Source: Ensifer sp. LCM 4579 (GTDB lineage: Bacteria > Pseudomonadota > Alphaproteobacteria > Rhizobiales > Rhizobiaceae). Taken from it: DNA of 64,000 nucleotides. Numbering within the stretch: the stretch's first letter is position 1; the number at the start of each line of letters is the position of its first letter. The position numbers and the translations under genes were made by a program. The stretch covers positions 122,426-186,425 of the forward strand of contig NZ_MDDV01000060.1 in NCBI RefSeq assembly GCF_001854885.1. The letters run 5' to 3'. Positions 28,646-38,122 of this stretch are shown piece after piece. The notes under the pieces were generated by a model, which searched no databases, was not told the origin of the DNA, and saw only the letters and a program-made list of their open reading frames with translations.

Positions 28646-29266
28646 TCACTCCGGCTTCGGAGCGGGAAACTCCGCCAGGCGCGCCGCATAGCGCGCCATC
28701 GTATCGACCTCGAAATTGACGAAATCCCCCGCCTTGCGCTCTCCCCAGGTGGTGACTTCGAGCGAATGGCGGATCAAAAGCACATCGAACTCGGCGCCGT
28801 CGACCTTGTTGACGGTGAGCGACGTGCCGTCGAGCGCCACCGAGCCCTTCGGCGCGACGAAACGGGCGAGATGGTTCGGCACCCGCAGGCGGAAGCGCAC
28901 GGCGTCGCCTTCCGGTGCCACCGCGATGATCTCCGCGACTCCGTCGACGTGACCCGAGACGATATGCCCACCAAGCTCGTCGCCGATTTTCAGCGACCGC
29001 TCGAGATTGATGCGGGTGCCCTCCTGCCAGGCGCAGATGGTCGTGAGCCTCAGCGCCTCCTCCCATGCCTCGGCTTCGAACCAGCGCTCATTGCTGCCGG
29101 CCTCCGGCAGCCCAGTCACCGTAAGACACACGCCCGCATGGGCGATTGAGGCGCCCATGTCGATCGTCTTCGGATCGTAATTACTGGCGACGCGAAGCTT
29201 GATCCCTTCGCTGAGCGGCGTGACCTTCTCAACCGTGCCGATGTCGGTGATTATGCCTGTGAACAT
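28646..29266 (-). CDS. ribE: Riboflavin synthase alpha chain
   Basis: Terminal riboflavin enzyme of 206 residues that dismutates two 6,7-dimethyl-8-ribityllumazine molecules. Two lumazine-binding repeats are visible: MFTGIITDIGTVE with LGGHIVSGHVDGVAEI in the first half, then VAPKGSVALDGTSLTVNKVDGAEF in the second. It overlaps the end of ribD by 16 bp, so ribD-ribE form one transcription unit. The symbol ribC is used for the same enzyme in some genomes. Confidence 0.97.
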   Translation of the reverse strand: MFTGIITDIGTVEKVTPLSEGIKLRVASNYDPKTIDMGASIAHAGVCLTVTGLPEAGSNERWFEAEAWEEALRLTTICAWQEGTRINLERSLKIGDELGGHIVSGHVDGVAEIIAVAPEGDAVRFRLRVPNHLARFVAPKGSVALDGTSLTVNKVDGAEFDVLLIRHSLEVTTWGERKAGDFVNFEVDTMARYAARLAEFPAPKPE

Positions 29267-30477
29267 CCGGTATCTCTCTCGTATTCCTCGAAAATGTCGT
29301 CACCGTAGCGCGCGATGCGCCGGAGTGTGAAGCGGGGCGGAACGGACGTCCGTTCAAATGGGGATCTGATGCCGCTCTCGCCAATGGCTGCCGGACCGGT
29401 GAACAGCAGGATGCGGTCGACGAGATCGGCATCAAGAAAGTCGCGGGCGGCACGAGCGCCGCCCTCGACCAGGAGCGAAGAGATGCCGCGCGACGCGAGT
29501 GCCGTCAAAAGGTCGGAGATTGTATCCGTGCACAGGACCTCGACGCCGGCGGCCTCAAGGGCTGCACGGCGGTCAGCGTAGTCGCCCCCTCTCCCCGCAT
29601 GCGGGGAGAGGGCCGGTCCTCGGGTTAAACCCGAGGAGAGGGGCGAATCGCTGCCGCCTGGCCCCTCATCCGCCCTTCGGGCACCTTCTCCCCGCGGGCG
29701 GGGAGAAGGAATATCCGCGCCGCCCGCCACGACTATCAGCGGAACGTCGCGCGCCGTGCGCACCAATTTCGACTCGATCGGCAGTTCCAGGCGGCGGTCG
29801 AGCACGATGCGAATGGGGGAGCGTTCCTCAAGGCCGGCGAGCCGCACCGTCAGTTCCGGATCATCGGCACTGGCCGTACCGACGCCGACAAGGATCGCGT
29901 CGGTTTCGGCGCGCAGGACCTGTACCTGCGCACGGGAGATCGCGCCGGTGATCCTGATCTGCCCCTGCCCTTCCTTGCCGATCATGCCGTCGGAGGAAAC
30001 GGCAAGTTTCAGAATCACGTGCGGGCGTTTGTTGCGCTGGCGCATGAGGTAGCCTTCGAGCACCCGCTCTCCGTCCTCGCCGAGAATGCCGAGATCGACA
30101 TCGATGCCAGTCTCGCGCAGCCTCACCACGCCGCGTCCGGCCACGCGCTCGTCGGGGTCGAGAATGCACACGACCACGCGGGCCACGCCCGCGGCGACGA
30201 GCGCGTCGGCACAGGGCGGCGTCTTGCCGTGATGCGAACAGGGTTCGAGGGTGACATAGGCCGTTGCCCCCCTCGCCCTTTCGCCGGCCTCGGCAAGCGC
30301 CTGCGTCTCGGCATGCGGGCGGCCGCCCGGCGCCGTCGCGGCGCGACCGACGATCGCCCCATCCTTGATGATCACGCAGCCGACGGAAGGATTGGTAGAG
30401 GTGAGACCGAGATTATGCCGGGCGATACGCAACGCCGCAGCCATGAATCTCTCGTCTTCATGTATCGGCTCGCTCAT
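29251..30477 (-). CDS. ribD: Bifunctional riboflavin deaminase/reductase RibD, with repeat insertion
   Basis: Two-step riboflavin enzyme of 408 residues. The N-terminal deaminase has HAETQAL and the zinc motif PCSHHGKTPPCADAL. The C-terminal reductase begins at RPHVILKLAVSSDGMIG and includes ILVGVGTASADDPELTVR and SSLLVEGGARAA. Between IVVAGGADI and DYADRRAALEAAGVEVL lies an extra stretch of about 42 Gly/Pro/Arg/Ser-rich residues, encoded by an intergenic-type palindromic element that leaves the frame open. The usual length is about 365-370. It overlaps ribE by 16 bp and follows nrdR. Confidence 0.95.
   Translation of the reverse strand: MSEPIHEDERFMAAALRIARHNLGLTSTNPSVGCVIIKDGAIVGRAATAPGGRPHAETQALAEAGERARGATAYVTLEPCSHHGKTPPCADALVAAGVARVVVCILDPDERVAGRGVVRLRETGIDVDLGILGEDGERVLEGYLMRQRNKRPHVILKLAVSSDGMIGKEGQGQIRITGAISRAQVQVLRAETDAILVGVGTASADDPELTVRLAGLEERSPIRIVLDRRLELPIESKLVRTARDVPLIVVAGGADIPSPRPRGEGARRADEGPGGSDSPLSSGLTRGPALSPHAGRGGDYADRRAALEAAGVEVLCTDTISDLLTALASRGISSLLVEGGARAARDFLDADLVDRILLFTGPAAIGESGIRSPFERTSVPPRFTLRRIARYGDDIFEEYERDTGCSQA
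29587..29709 (-). repeat. RIME1-like palindromic element inside ribD
   Basis: Three palindromes in a row: a perfect 26-bp one at 29587-29612 (arms CCCTCTCCCCGCA), a 19-bp one at 29618-29636 (CCTCGGGTT around A), and 12-base arms CCTTCTCCCCGC at 29684-29695/29698-29709. The block around 29672-29682 (GCCCTTCGGGC) is also palindromic. This is the architecture of rhizobial mosaic elements, normally intergenic. Here it is read in frame. Confidence 0.85.
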
Positions 30478-30598
30478 GCGCCTTCCAGTTCTCCCAAAGC
30501 AGGTTCCGCGAAAGTGTCCCACCGTTTCGGGACCAGACCTGTGGCAATTAAAGGAACCGCGCAGACAGTTCGGGAGCAACCACAAATATCTGCTCTGG

Positions 30599-31072
30599 CT
30601 ATTCTCCGGGATCGCGCGCGATCTTGGCGCTGATTTCGGCGATCACCTTCTCGAAATCGTCGGCGTGGGAGAAATCGCGATAGACGGAGGCGTAGCGGAC
30701 GAAGGCGACGTCGTCGAGACTCTTCAGCGCCTCGAGCACCTGGAGGCCGATTTCCTCCGAATGGATCTCCGTCTCTCCGGAGCTCTCCAGGCGACGGACG
30801 ATGCCGGAGACTGCCCGCTCGATCCGGTCACGGTCGACCGGGCGTTTCCTGAGCGCGATCTCGAAGGACCGCAACAGCTTGTCCCGGTCGAAAGGCACCT
30901 TCCGACCGGTCTTCTTGATGATCATCAGCTCGCGCAGTTGCACCCGCTCGAAGGTCGTGAACCGGCCGCCGCAGTCCGGGCAGATGCGGCGACGGCGAAT
31001 GGCGTTCCCGTCCTCGGCCGGACGGGAATCCTTCACCTGGCTGTCTTCAGAACCACAATAGGGGCAGCGCAT
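30599..31072 (-). CDS. nrdR: Transcriptional repressor NrdR
   Basis: Nucleotide-sensing repressor of ribonucleotide reductase genes, 157 residues. The N-terminal zinc ribbon uses Cys3, Cys6, Cys31 and Cys34 ([21 protein letters not shown]). The ATP-cone follows: [19 protein letters not shown], then [18 protein letters not shown]. It lies 12 bp after glyA and 121 bp before ribD on the same strand, the standard alphaproteobacterial glyA-nrdR-ribD order. Confidence 0.98.
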   Translation of the reverse strand: MRCPYCGSEDSQVKDSRPAEDGNAIRRRRICPDCGGRFTTFERVQLRELMIIKKTGRKVPFDRDKLLRSFEIALRKRPVDRDRIERAVSGIVRRLESSGETEIHSEEIGLQVLEALKSLDDVAFVRYASVYRDFSHADDFEKVIAEISAKIARDPGE

Positions 31073-31084
31073 ACGGCCGTCCGA

Positions 31085-32380
31085 TTACATGTAGCTGTAC
31101 ATGGGGAAGCGATCGGTGAGCTTCACCACCTTCTCGCGGACCGCCGCTTCGACGACGGCATTGCCCTCGTCGGAATTCGCGACCTTGAGGCCATCGAGGA
31201 CTTCGACGATGAGCTCGCCGATTTCCTTGAATTCCGCTTCCTTGAAGCCGCGCGTGGTGCCGGCCGGCGCGCCGAGGCGCACGCCCGAGGTGACGAAGGG
31301 CTTTTCCGGATCGAAGGGGATGCCATTCTTGTTGCAGGTGATGAAGGCGCGGCCGAGCGCGGCCTCGGCACGCTTGCCGGTGGCATTCTTCTTGCGCAGA
31401 TCCACCAGCATCAGGTGGTTGTCGGTCCCGCCGGAGACGATATCGAGACCGTTGGCCTTCAGCGTTTCCGCAAGGGTGCGGGCGTTCTTGACGATCTGTG
31501 CCGCATAGTCCTTGAAGGAGGGCTGCAGAGCCTCACCGAAAGCGACAGCCTTGGCGGCGATCACATGCATCAGCGGACCGCCCTGCAGACCCGGGAAGAC
31601 GGCCGAGTTGATCTTCTTGGCAATCTCCTCGTCATTGGTGAGAACCATGCCGCCGCGGGGACCGCGCAGCGACTTGTGCGTGGTCGTCGTCGCGACATGG
31701 CAATGGGGGAACGGCGAAGGATGCTGGCCGCCGGCAACGAGGCCGGCGATATGCGCCATGTCGACCATCAGCCAGGCGCCGATCTCGTCGGCGATTTCGC
31801 GGAAGCGCTTCCAGTCCCAGATGCGCGAATAGGCGGTGCCGCCGGCGATGATCAGCTTCGGCTTGTGTCTGCGCGCCTTCTCGGCAACGTCATCCATGTC
31901 GAGCAGATGGTCGTCTTCACGCACCCCGTAGGAAACGACGTTGAACCACTTGCCCGACATGTTGACCGGGGAACCGTGGGTCAGGTGACCGCCGGAATTG
32001 AGGTCGAGACCCATGAAGGTGTCGCCCGGCTGCAGCAGCGCCAGGAACACCGCCTGGTTCATCTGTGAGCCCGAATTCGGCTGCACGTTGGCGAAATTGA
32101 CGCCGAAGAGCTTCTTGGCGCGCTCGATCGCCAGTTCCTCGGCGATGTCGACGAACTGGCAGCCGCCGTAATAGCGCTTGCCCGGATAGCCCTCGGCATA
32201 TTTGTTCGTCATGATCGAGCCCTGGGCCTCGAGCACGGCGCGCGAAACGATGTTTTCGGATGCGATCAGCTCGATCTCGTGGCGCTGGCGACCGAGCTCC
32301 TTCTCGATCGCACCGGAGATTTCCGGATCGCTATCGGCGAGAGAGCGGGTGAAAAAGGCGTCGTTGGTCTGTGCAAGCAT
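31085..32380 (-). CDS. glyA: Serine hydroxymethyltransferase
   Basis: PLP enzyme of 431 residues that interconverts serine and glycine with tetrahydrofolate. The motifs are [45 protein letters not shown] and the PLP-lysine site [17 protein letters not shown]. The C-terminus has [17 protein letters not shown]. The ATG at 32380 gives the family's usual start; an upstream frame to 32440 is not supported. No glycine riboswitch is visible in the 186 bp to the next gene. Confidence 0.98.
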   Translation of the reverse strand: MLAQTNDAFFTRSLADSDPEISGAIEKELGRQRHEIELIASENIVSRAVLEAQGSIMTNKYAEGYPGKRYYGGCQFVDIAEELAIERAKKLFGVNFANVQPNSGSQMNQAVFLALLQPGDTFMGLDLNSGGHLTHGSPVNMSGKWFNVVSYGVREDDHLLDMDDVAEKARRHKPKLIIAGGTAYSRIWDWKRFREIADEIGAWLMVDMAHIAGLVAGGQHPSPFPHCHVATTTTHKSLRGPRGGMVLTNDEEIAKKINSAVFPGLQGGPLMHVIAAKAVAFGEALQPSFKDYAAQIVKNARTLAETLKANGLDIVSGGTDNHLMLVDLRKKNATGKRAEAALGRAFITCNKNGIPFDPEKPFVTSGVRLGAPAGTTRGFKEAEFKEIGELIVEVLDGLKVANSDEGNAVVEAAVREKVVKLTDRFPMYSYM

Positions 32381-32508
32381 CGGCTCGAGGCTCCTCTCAA
32401 AGGTGGGTGTTCCTTTATCTTCCTCGCACGCCGAGGGCAATATCCGCTATGCGGATTGCGCCATTTCCACCATCCGGGGCGCCCAAATATCGCGACCGCG
32501 TTCACGTG

Positions 32509-32544
32509 AAAGGCCGCGCATTCCATGGGGGAAGCGCGGCCTTT
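32509..32544 (-). terminator. Hairpin downstream of the L,D-transpeptidase gene
   Basis: Arms AAAGGCCGCGC and GCGCGGCCTTT enclose a 14-nt loop, starting 23 bp past the transpeptidase stop. The U-run is only three, so it is a weak intrinsic terminator. Confidence 0.6.
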
Positions 32545-32566
32545 GTCGAAGAATACGGCACTTTGC

Positions 32567-33898
32567 TTATTGCGGCAAAGCGTCGGCGTCGATCGGTCCG
32601 GCCGATTGCTCGATTCCCGTCGTGGTCTGCAGCGCGAGTTCGGCCGCGCCGTCGCGCTGGTAGATATCGTCGCGGAACTGGACGACGCGATCCTTCGCCG
32701 ACCATGCGGTGACGTAGGTGAAATAGACCGGCACCTCTTCGGCGAGCTCGATCGGCGTGTTGACTCCCGACTTGATCGTCGCCTCGATCTGCTGGCGCGA
32801 CCAGCCGGGCGTCTCCTTGAGCAGCCACGTCGAAAGGTCACGCACGTTCTGCACGCGTACGCAGCCGGAGGATTCGAAGCGCATCAGCTTGTTGAACAGG
32901 CCCTGCTGCGGGGTGTCGTGCATGTAGACCGCGTGCTCGTTGTGGAAGTTGATCTTCGTCGAGGACATCGCATTGATCTTGCCCGGATCCTGCCGGAACA
33001 TCAGGTTCGGCGCCTTTTCCGCATTCCAGTCCACCGTTTCCGGCGAAACTTCGTTGCCGCTGGCATCGAAGAGACGGATGGCGTTGCGCTCCAGATAGGT
33101 CGGGTCCTTGCGCATCAGCGGCATGATGTCCTTCTGAACAATCGAGCGCGGCGCGGTCCAATAGGGATTGAGGATGACCTCGTAGATCTTGGAGTTGAGG
33201 ATCGGCGACTGGCGGTCGATCTTGCCGACAATGGCGGTGTGGCGCAGCACGACGCGACCGTTCTCGACCGCCTCGATATAGGCTGCGGGAATGTTGACCA
33301 TGACATAGCGGCGACCGAGATCGCCGGACATCGACTGCAACCGCACAAGGTTGGTTTCGAGCTGAGCCAGTCGGGTGGCGGCGTCGACATTGAGCGCCTT
33401 CAGCGTGAACTCGCCGATCACGCCGTCCGTCGGCAGCCCGTGGCGGGCCTGGAATCGCTTGACCGCGCCGTCGACATAGGAATCGAAGGCGGAGGAAATC
33501 CCGGCCGCGCGAGGCAGGTCGCCGGAGACCATCAGCCGTTGACGCAACTGCTGGACGGCGGGGTCGTTCACCCCGAGTTCCAGCCGCACGGTCGATGGCG
33601 CCATTACCATCGGCCAGCCGCCGGCGGCGACGATCTGCTGGTAGTCGAAAATCGCCTGCTGCACATGCGCGATCGTCTCGGGCCCGAAGACCGGCGTGTT
33701 GGAGAGGACTGCCGTTGCTGTGCGCGAGGCCTTTGCGTCGAACTGGTCGTCCCAGGAGCCGCGACGCGGCGAATTGATGAGCTCGTCGAGCGCCGTCTGG
33801 GCATAGGCAGACCCGGCCCATGCCGCGGCGCCAAACGCTGCGGCCGAGCGCAGAAATGCGCGACGCGAGTTAGCATCAATTCCGTTCTTTTTCGACAT
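32567..33898 (-). CDS. ldtP: L,D-transpeptidase (YcbB type) with peptidoglycan-binding domain
   Basis: Exported enzyme of 443 residues that makes or remodels 3-3 peptidoglycan cross-links or tethers. A twin-arginine-like signal (SRRAFLRSAAAFGAAAWAG) is followed by a helical region. A PG_binding_1 domain (VQQLRQRL, then AVKRFQARHGLPTDGVIGEF) precedes the YkuD catalytic domain. That domain has YMHDTPQQGLFNK and the active-site motif RFESSGCVRV with its catalytic Cys. Its partner gene at 34338 is LdtR-like, matching the ldtR-ldtP pair known from Liberibacter and rhizobia. ATG 33898 is preferred over 33910. Confidence 0.92.
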   Translation of the reverse strand: MSKKNGIDANSRRAFLRSAAAFGAAAWAGSAYAQTALDELINSPRRGSWDDQFDAKASRTATAVLSNTPVFGPETIAHVQQAIFDYQQIVAAGGWPMVMAPSTVRLELGVNDPAVQQLRQRLMVSGDLPRAAGISSAFDSYVDGAVKRFQARHGLPTDGVIGEFTLKALNVDAATRLAQLETNLVRLQSMSGDLGRRYVMVNIPAAYIEAVENGRVVLRHTAIVGKIDRQSPILNSKIYEVILNPYWTAPRSIVQKDIMPLMRKDPTYLERNAIRLFDASGNEVSPETVDWNAEKAPNLMFRQDPGKINAMSSTKINFHNEHAVYMHDTPQQGLFNKLMRFESSGCVRVQNVRDLSTWLLKETPGWSRQQIEATIKSGVNTPIELAEEVPVYFTYVTAWSAKDRVVQFRDDIYQRDGAAELALQTTTGIEQSAGPIDADALPQ

Positions 33899-33940
33899 AG
33901 TCCCTACCATCTCAATGCGTCGAAACGCGCTGCCCGAGCC

Positions 33941-34043
33941 CTGCAGCGCCCGCGCGTCCGATCAGACGCGCAGAGGTCGCTGCAGCTCTTTGAACTGCTG
34001 CCTGTCTCCCTCAACAGAGGTCGATTCAAGGAGACATGCAGTA
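33941..34043 (+). repeat. RIME2-like intergenic repeat, type-2 3' half
   Basis: Starts CTGCAGCGCCCGCGCGTC, with the hairpin centre GCGTCCGATCAGACGC. It then shows GCAGAGGTCGCTGCAGCTC and ends GATTCAAGGAGACATGCAGT. It lies in the ldtP leader, between ldtR and ldtP. Confidence 0.7.
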
Positions 34044-34053
34044 GCACGAACGT

Positions 34054-34071
34054 GGTTAACAAAGGTTAACC
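34054..34071. promoter_or_regulatory. Perfect inverted repeat upstream of ldtP
   Basis: GGTTAAC and GTTAACC are separated by AAAG. The repeat sits between ldtR and ldtP and could be bound by the MarR-type LdtR. It also resembles a CtrA site (TTAA...TTAAC), but with 6 rather than 7 bp between half-sites. The assignment is inference. The rest of the 439-bp space (34072-34337) shows no gene. Confidence 0.4.
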
Positions 34072-34337
34072 CGCATGCCCACCCGCCCCACACATACCTC
34101 CACGGTCATGCAAGCGAGAGCCATACCGGCAGGCGGACGGCGAAGAAACGCAACCGCACACGAGAACCTGCCGCGTGCCTGCGTCGCTGTCACAGCAATA
34201 TGGCCGATTCGTGTCTCGGCGGCCAAAACGGCGACCCGCCGGCGGAAGGGCGCCCACAATCACCGCGGACAATATCAGCAAAGGCCGGACACGCAGGGAT
34301 TGCGCCCGACCTTTTGCTGGAGGTGACCGCCGCCCGA

Positions 34338-34862
34338 CTACAGGCGATACATGATGCTGTCGTTCCAAAAGCGATCGAGGCGCTGCAAGAGCTTGTTCAT
34401 CTGCGTGAACTCCTCGGAGCCGATGCCGCCGACCTTGTCGATCGATACGATGTGGCGCTCATACAGCTTGGCGACCGTTTCGGCGATCTCCTGGCCTTCC
34501 TCGGTCAGGCTGATACGAACCGAACGGCGGTCGACGCGGGAGCGCTGGTGGTTTATGAGACCGAGATCGACCAGCTTCTTGACGTTGTAGGAAACGTTCG
34601 AGCCGAGATAGTAACCCCGTGAGCGAAGCTCGCCGGCGGTCAGTTCGGAGTTGCCTATGTTGAAGAGCAAGAGCGCCTGGACGGCATTGACGTCGCTGCG
34701 GCCCTGACGGTCGAATTCGTCTTTGATGACGTCCAGCAGGCGCCGATGCAAACGCTCGACGAGGTGAAGGGATTCGAGATAGAGACCACGGATCGTCTCT
34801 TCCTGGAGATTGCCTTGGGTGGCTTGGGGCGCTACGGCCTGCGGCTTCATTTTCGTGTTCAT
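34338..34862 (-). CDS. ldtR: MarR family regulator, LdtR-like
   Basis: Winged-helix regulator of 174 residues. The MarR core is ALLLFNIGNSELTAGELRSRG, then SNVSYNVKKLVDLGLINHQRSRVDRRSVRISLTEEGQ, with the DRR wing. Long helices at both ends form the dimer interface. Its position upstream of an L,D-transpeptidase gene and its overall form match LdtR, reported in Candidatus Liberibacter asiaticus as an activator of ldtP. That identity rests on memory of the family and context. Confidence 0.85.
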   Translation of the reverse strand: MNTKMKPQAVAPQATQGNLQEETIRGLYLESLHLVERLHRRLLDVIKDEFDRQGRSDVNAVQALLLFNIGNSELTAGELRSRGYYLGSNVSYNVKKLVDLGLINHQRSRVDRRSVRISLTEEGQEIAETVAKLYERHIVSIDKVGGIGSEEFTQMNKLLQRLDRFWNDSIMYRL

Positions 34863-34995
34863 TTTCTTCGGGCCTCACTGTTTCGCTTGGCGGTGTCTCA
34901 TTGTTTTCCCGCCTTGAGTGAGACCCTATCGAATACGTATAAAATTCTACTTAAACCGCAGCCTTAACATGTACTTACCACTGGCGGAGCCTGTC

Positions 34996-35433
34996 TCAGG
35001 GTGAATCAACCCTTACCTTCCGCGCCTGGCGCAGCCGCTGAAAATAGAGCACGGCACGAAAGAGGACGAAGGTGACGGCGACGCTCCCGTGCAGCAGGAG
35101 CAGAAGCGGACGTGCGCCGAAAATGCCCGGATAGGACTCGTACATCGCGATTTCGATCGCAGCGGCGACCACCCAGACCACCGGACCCCAGGAGACGAGC
35201 AACCACAGACCGATCGCCGCTACCGGGTAGACGACGGCAAGCGCCGTCGCGGCCGCGCGCCATTGAGGCGGCAAGAGATCGAACCGGCCGGCGCCGCCAT
35301 GGGAAAAACCGATCAGCATCGCCCAGTATTCGAGAGCGAACCAGAAACAGGCGATGGATACCAGCCGCAGAAACCAGCCGAAGAGAATTTCGGCAAGCGA
35401 CGGCTTCGGCACATGCTGAGAATCATGAAGCAT
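34996..35433 (-). CDS. Membrane protein, probable DUF6163
   Basis: A 145-residue protein with four predicted helices (roughly residues 20-40, 60-80, 85-105, 110-130) and a basic tail (YFQRLRQARKVRVDSP). It has no catalytic motif. Proteins like this sit beside ldtR in Rhizobiaceae and are annotated DUF6163, so a link to envelope biology is possible but unproven. ATG 35433 is chosen; a TTG at 35442 is also in frame. It ends 133 bp upstream of ldtR and diverges from hemB. Confidence 0.7.
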   Translation of the reverse strand: MLHDSQHVPKPSLAEILFGWFLRLVSIACFWFALEYWAMLIGFSHGGAGRFDLLPPQWRAAATALAVVYPVAAIGLWLLVSWGPVVWVVAAAIEIAMYESYPGIFGARPLLLLLHGSVAVTFVLFRAVLYFQRLRQARKVRVDSP

Positions 35434-35616
35434 AGGTGGCAAGATAGGGCGTGCTCTTTCGGCGCACCAGCACGAAGGACGGGAAGGCGGTTTCGATCAC
35501 ACTTCTCTTCGAGCGAAAAATGCCGCAGGCACGCGCCTCGCAAGGCTGTTTTCAACCCGATGAGGCGCGTGATAAACCGCGTTCAGGAAAGAGACGAAGG
35601 AAAGGCGCCAGGCGCG

Positions 35617-36630
35617 ATGAACGACAGCACAAATCTTGTGGACAGGATCACCGGCCACCGCCGCATGCGCCGCAACCGCAAGGCGGACTGGACGCGTCGG
35701 CTGGTTCAGGAAAACCGCCTCACCGTCGACGACCTGATCTGGCCGATCTTCATTGTCCCCGGCAATGGCATCATCGACCCGATCGAAGCGATGCCAGGTG
35801 TCAACCGCATGAGCGTCGACAAGGCGGTCGAGGCGGCAAAGGAGGCGGCCGATCTCGGCATTCCAGCCATCGCCACCTTCCCCAATATCGACGTGGCGCT
35901 GCGCGACGAGACCGGCTCGCACAGTCTCGCGCCCGACAACCTCATCAACCAGGCGACGCGAGCGATCAAGAAAGCAGTGCCCCATATCGGCGTCATCACC
36001 GACGTGGCGCTTGACCCCTTCACCAGTCACGGCCACGACGGCATCCTGCGCGACGGCGAGATCGTCAATGACGAGACGGTGGAGGCGATCGCCAGGGCAG
36101 CCGTGATCCAGGCGAATGCCGGCTCCGACATCATCGCTCCCTCCGACATGATGGACGGGCGGATCGGCGCAATCCGCGAAGCGCTTGATGCGAGCGGTCA
36201 CCAGTCTGTCGGCATCATGTCCTATGCGACGAAATTCGCCTCCGCCTTCTATGGCCCCTATCGCGAGGCGATCGGCACCGGCGGCCTGCTCAAGGGCGAC
36301 AAGAAGACTTACTATATCGACCCGGCCAACGGCACCGAGGCAATTCGCGATGCCGCACTCGACGTCGAAGAAGGCGCCGATATGCTGATGGTGAAGCCCG
36401 GACTGGCCTATCTCGACATCTGCTGGCGAATGAAAGAGGCCTTCGGCCTGCCCGTCTTCGCCTATCAGGTGTCGGGCGAATACACGCAGATCAAGGCGGC
36501 CGCCGCCAATGGCTGGATCGACGGCGAACGGGTGATGCTCGAAACTTTGCTCGCCTTCAAGCGGGCGGGCTGCGACGGCATCCTCACCTATTTTGCCGTC
36601 GAGGCGGCAAAGCTCCTTGCAAAACCCTGA
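35617..36630 (+). CDS. hemB: Delta-aminolevulinic acid dehydratase (porphobilinogen synthase)
   Basis: Heme pathway enzyme of 337 residues that condenses two 5-aminolevulinate molecules. The two Schiff-base lysines are in SYATKFASAFYGPYREA and MLMVKPGLAYLDI. PSDMMDGRIGAIREALD precedes them, and the metal-site region DVALDPFTSHGHDGIL has aspartates rather than the zinc cysteines, as in Mg-dependent alphaproteobacterial HemB. The open frame upstream (from 35089) is the shadow of the DUF6163 gene; ATG 35617 fits the family. Confidence 0.98.
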   Translation: MNDSTNLVDRITGHRRMRRNRKADWTRRLVQENRLTVDDLIWPIFIVPGNGIIDPIEAMPGVNRMSVDKAVEAAKEAADLGIPAIATFPNIDVALRDETGSHSLAPDNLINQATRAIKKAVPHIGVITDVALDPFTSHGHDGILRDGEIVNDETVEAIARAAVIQANAGSDIIAPSDMMDGRIGAIREALDASGHQSVGIMSYATKFASAFYGPYREAIGTGGLLKGDKKTYYIDPANGTEAIRDAALDVEEGADMLMVKPGLAYLDICWRMKEAFGLPVFAYQVSGEYTQIKAAAANGWIDGERVMLETLLAFKRAGCDGILTYFAVEAAKLLAKP

Positions 36631-36700
36631 CGCTTGCGGCCGGCGCATTGTTTTGTCGGAATCGCTCCCCATATGATTCGGGAACGACGCGAGGGCTGAA

Positions 36701-37165
36701 ATGAGCATGCACGATCAAGAACTCCGACTTCCGAGCCAGGACTGGCGCGCCTATCAGGGCGTCCTGTCGCGCCGGGTGTTTGCCTTCATTCTCGATTACG
36801 TTATCGTCGCGCTTCTCTGGATCCCGGCGGCGGTGGTCGTTTTCTTCATCGGCATCCTTACGCTCGGCCTCGGCTTTTTCCTCTATCCGATCTTGTTTGC
36901 GCTGGTGGCGATGCTATATTTCGGGCTCACCGTCGGCGGACGCGATCAGGCATCGCCGGGGATGAAAGTCATGGGCGTGGCAATCGCCCGCACCGACGGG
37001 CGGCCGATGGATTTCCTGACGGCCATCGTGCACCTGGCTATCTTCTGGATCGCCAATGCGCTGCTGACGCCGCTCATCCTGCTGCTCGGCCTCTTCACCG
37101 ATCGAGGCAGGCTGCTGCACGACCTTCTGATCGGCACCGTCGTCGTCCGGCGCGACATGTACTGA
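36701..37165 (+). CDS. RDD family membrane protein
   Basis: A 154-residue protein with three helices. The RDD signature appears as RRVFAFILDYVIVALLW (Arg-Asp in helix 1), followed by GGRDQASPGMKVMGVAIARTDG and the C-terminal RGRLLHDLLIGTVVVRRD. The function is unknown; some RDD proteins affect ion or osmotic tolerance. It follows hemB by 70 bp and precedes bpt on the same strand. Confidence 0.9.
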   Translation: MSMHDQELRLPSQDWRAYQGVLSRRVFAFILDYVIVALLWIPAAVVVFFIGILTLGLGFFLYPILFALVAMLYFGLTVGGRDQASPGMKVMGVAIARTDGRPMDFLTAIVHLAIFWIANALLTPLILLLGLFTDRGRLLHDLLIGTVVVRRDMY

Positions 37166-37283
37166 CAGCCCCGGCCAAGCCCGCCTGAATTTGCTCGTGT
37201 CTTGCCGAACGAGTGTGTTGACGTTTTCCATTCTTCGGCCATCCTATGGCGATGAGCCGCACGAAGAGTGACCGCCACGCTCG

Positions 37284-38063
37284 ATGAACACGCAGACCAC
37301 ACCGTCTCCACAATTCTACCTGACCGCGCCGGCAGCGTGCCCATACCTGCCGAACGAAATGGAACGGAAGGTCTTCACCCACATGGTGGGTGAACGGGCC
37401 CCCGAGCTCAACGACCTCTTGACTCAGGGCGGCTTTCGCCGGTCGCAGAACATCGCCTATCGTCCGGCCTGCGAAACCTGCCGCGCCTGCGTCTCCGTGC
37501 GCATCCTCGCCAACGAATTTGCGCCGACCCGCTCCATGCGCCGCGTGCTCGCGGCCAACCGCGACATCCTGTCCGCCGAATACCCGGCCGAACCGTCCAG
37601 CGAGCAATACAACCTCTTCCGCCGGTACCTGGACAACCGCCACCAGAAGGGCGGCATGTCCGACATGTCCGTGCTCGATTACGCGATGATGGTCGAGGAC
37701 ACCCATGTCCATACCCACATCATCGAATACCGGCTGCGAGCCGAAGGCGATGGAATAAACGAAAGGGCCAAGGGTCCGCTCGTTGCTACGGCGCTGACCG
37801 ACCGCATGGGCGACGGGCTGTCGATGGTCTATTCCTTCTTCGATCCGGCTCTTTCGAACCGTTCGCTCGGCACCTTCATGATCCTCGATCACATCCGCAG
37901 GGCGAAGGAACGCAGCCTGCCGCATGTTTATCTCGGCTATTGGGTCAAGGGCTCCCGGAAAATGGGATACAAGACGAAATTTTTGCCGCAGGAGCATCTT
38001 ATGGCGCGCGGCTGGGAGCGCTATGCTGGCGATCCCGAATCTAGACAAACCTCCACGGACTGA
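37284..38063 (+). CDS. bpt: Aspartate/glutamate leucyltransferase
   Basis: Leucyl-tRNA-protein transferase of 259 residues in the ATE/Bpt family. It adds Leu to N-terminal Asp or Glu and so routes proteins to ClpAP by the N-end rule. The N-terminal domain has [17 protein letters not shown] and the cysteine motif [16 protein letters not shown]. The GNAT-like C-terminal half has [19 protein letters not shown] and [15 protein letters not shown]. The length fits bacterial Bpt rather than eukaryotic ATE1. Confidence 0.95.
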   Translation: MNTQTTPSPQFYLTAPAACPYLPNEMERKVFTHMVGERAPELNDLLTQGGFRRSQNIAYRPACETCRACVSVRILANEFAPTRSMRRVLAANRDILSAEYPAEPSSEQYNLFRRYLDNRHQKGGMSDMSVLDYAMMVEDTHVHTHIIEYRLRAEGDGINERAKGPLVATALTDRMGDGLSMVYSFFDPALSNRSLGTFMILDHIRRAKERSLPHVYLGYWVKGSRKMGYKTKFLPQEHLMARGWERYAGDPESRQTSTD

Positions 38064-38122
38064 TGGTCTTGTCGAGCATTGTTTTCGATCAGGCGGCCCA
38101 TGGACCGGAACCCGAAGGGCGA

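Noticed and set aside
32381..32566. Possible glycine riboswitch upstream of glyA
   Set aside because: No recognisable aptamer core; the space mostly holds the ldtP terminator hairpin.
34066..34368. Minus-strand frame of 100 codons between ldtR and ldtP
   Set aside because: Cys/Arg/Gly-rich with no start signal. It overlaps ldtR and a likely regulatory region.
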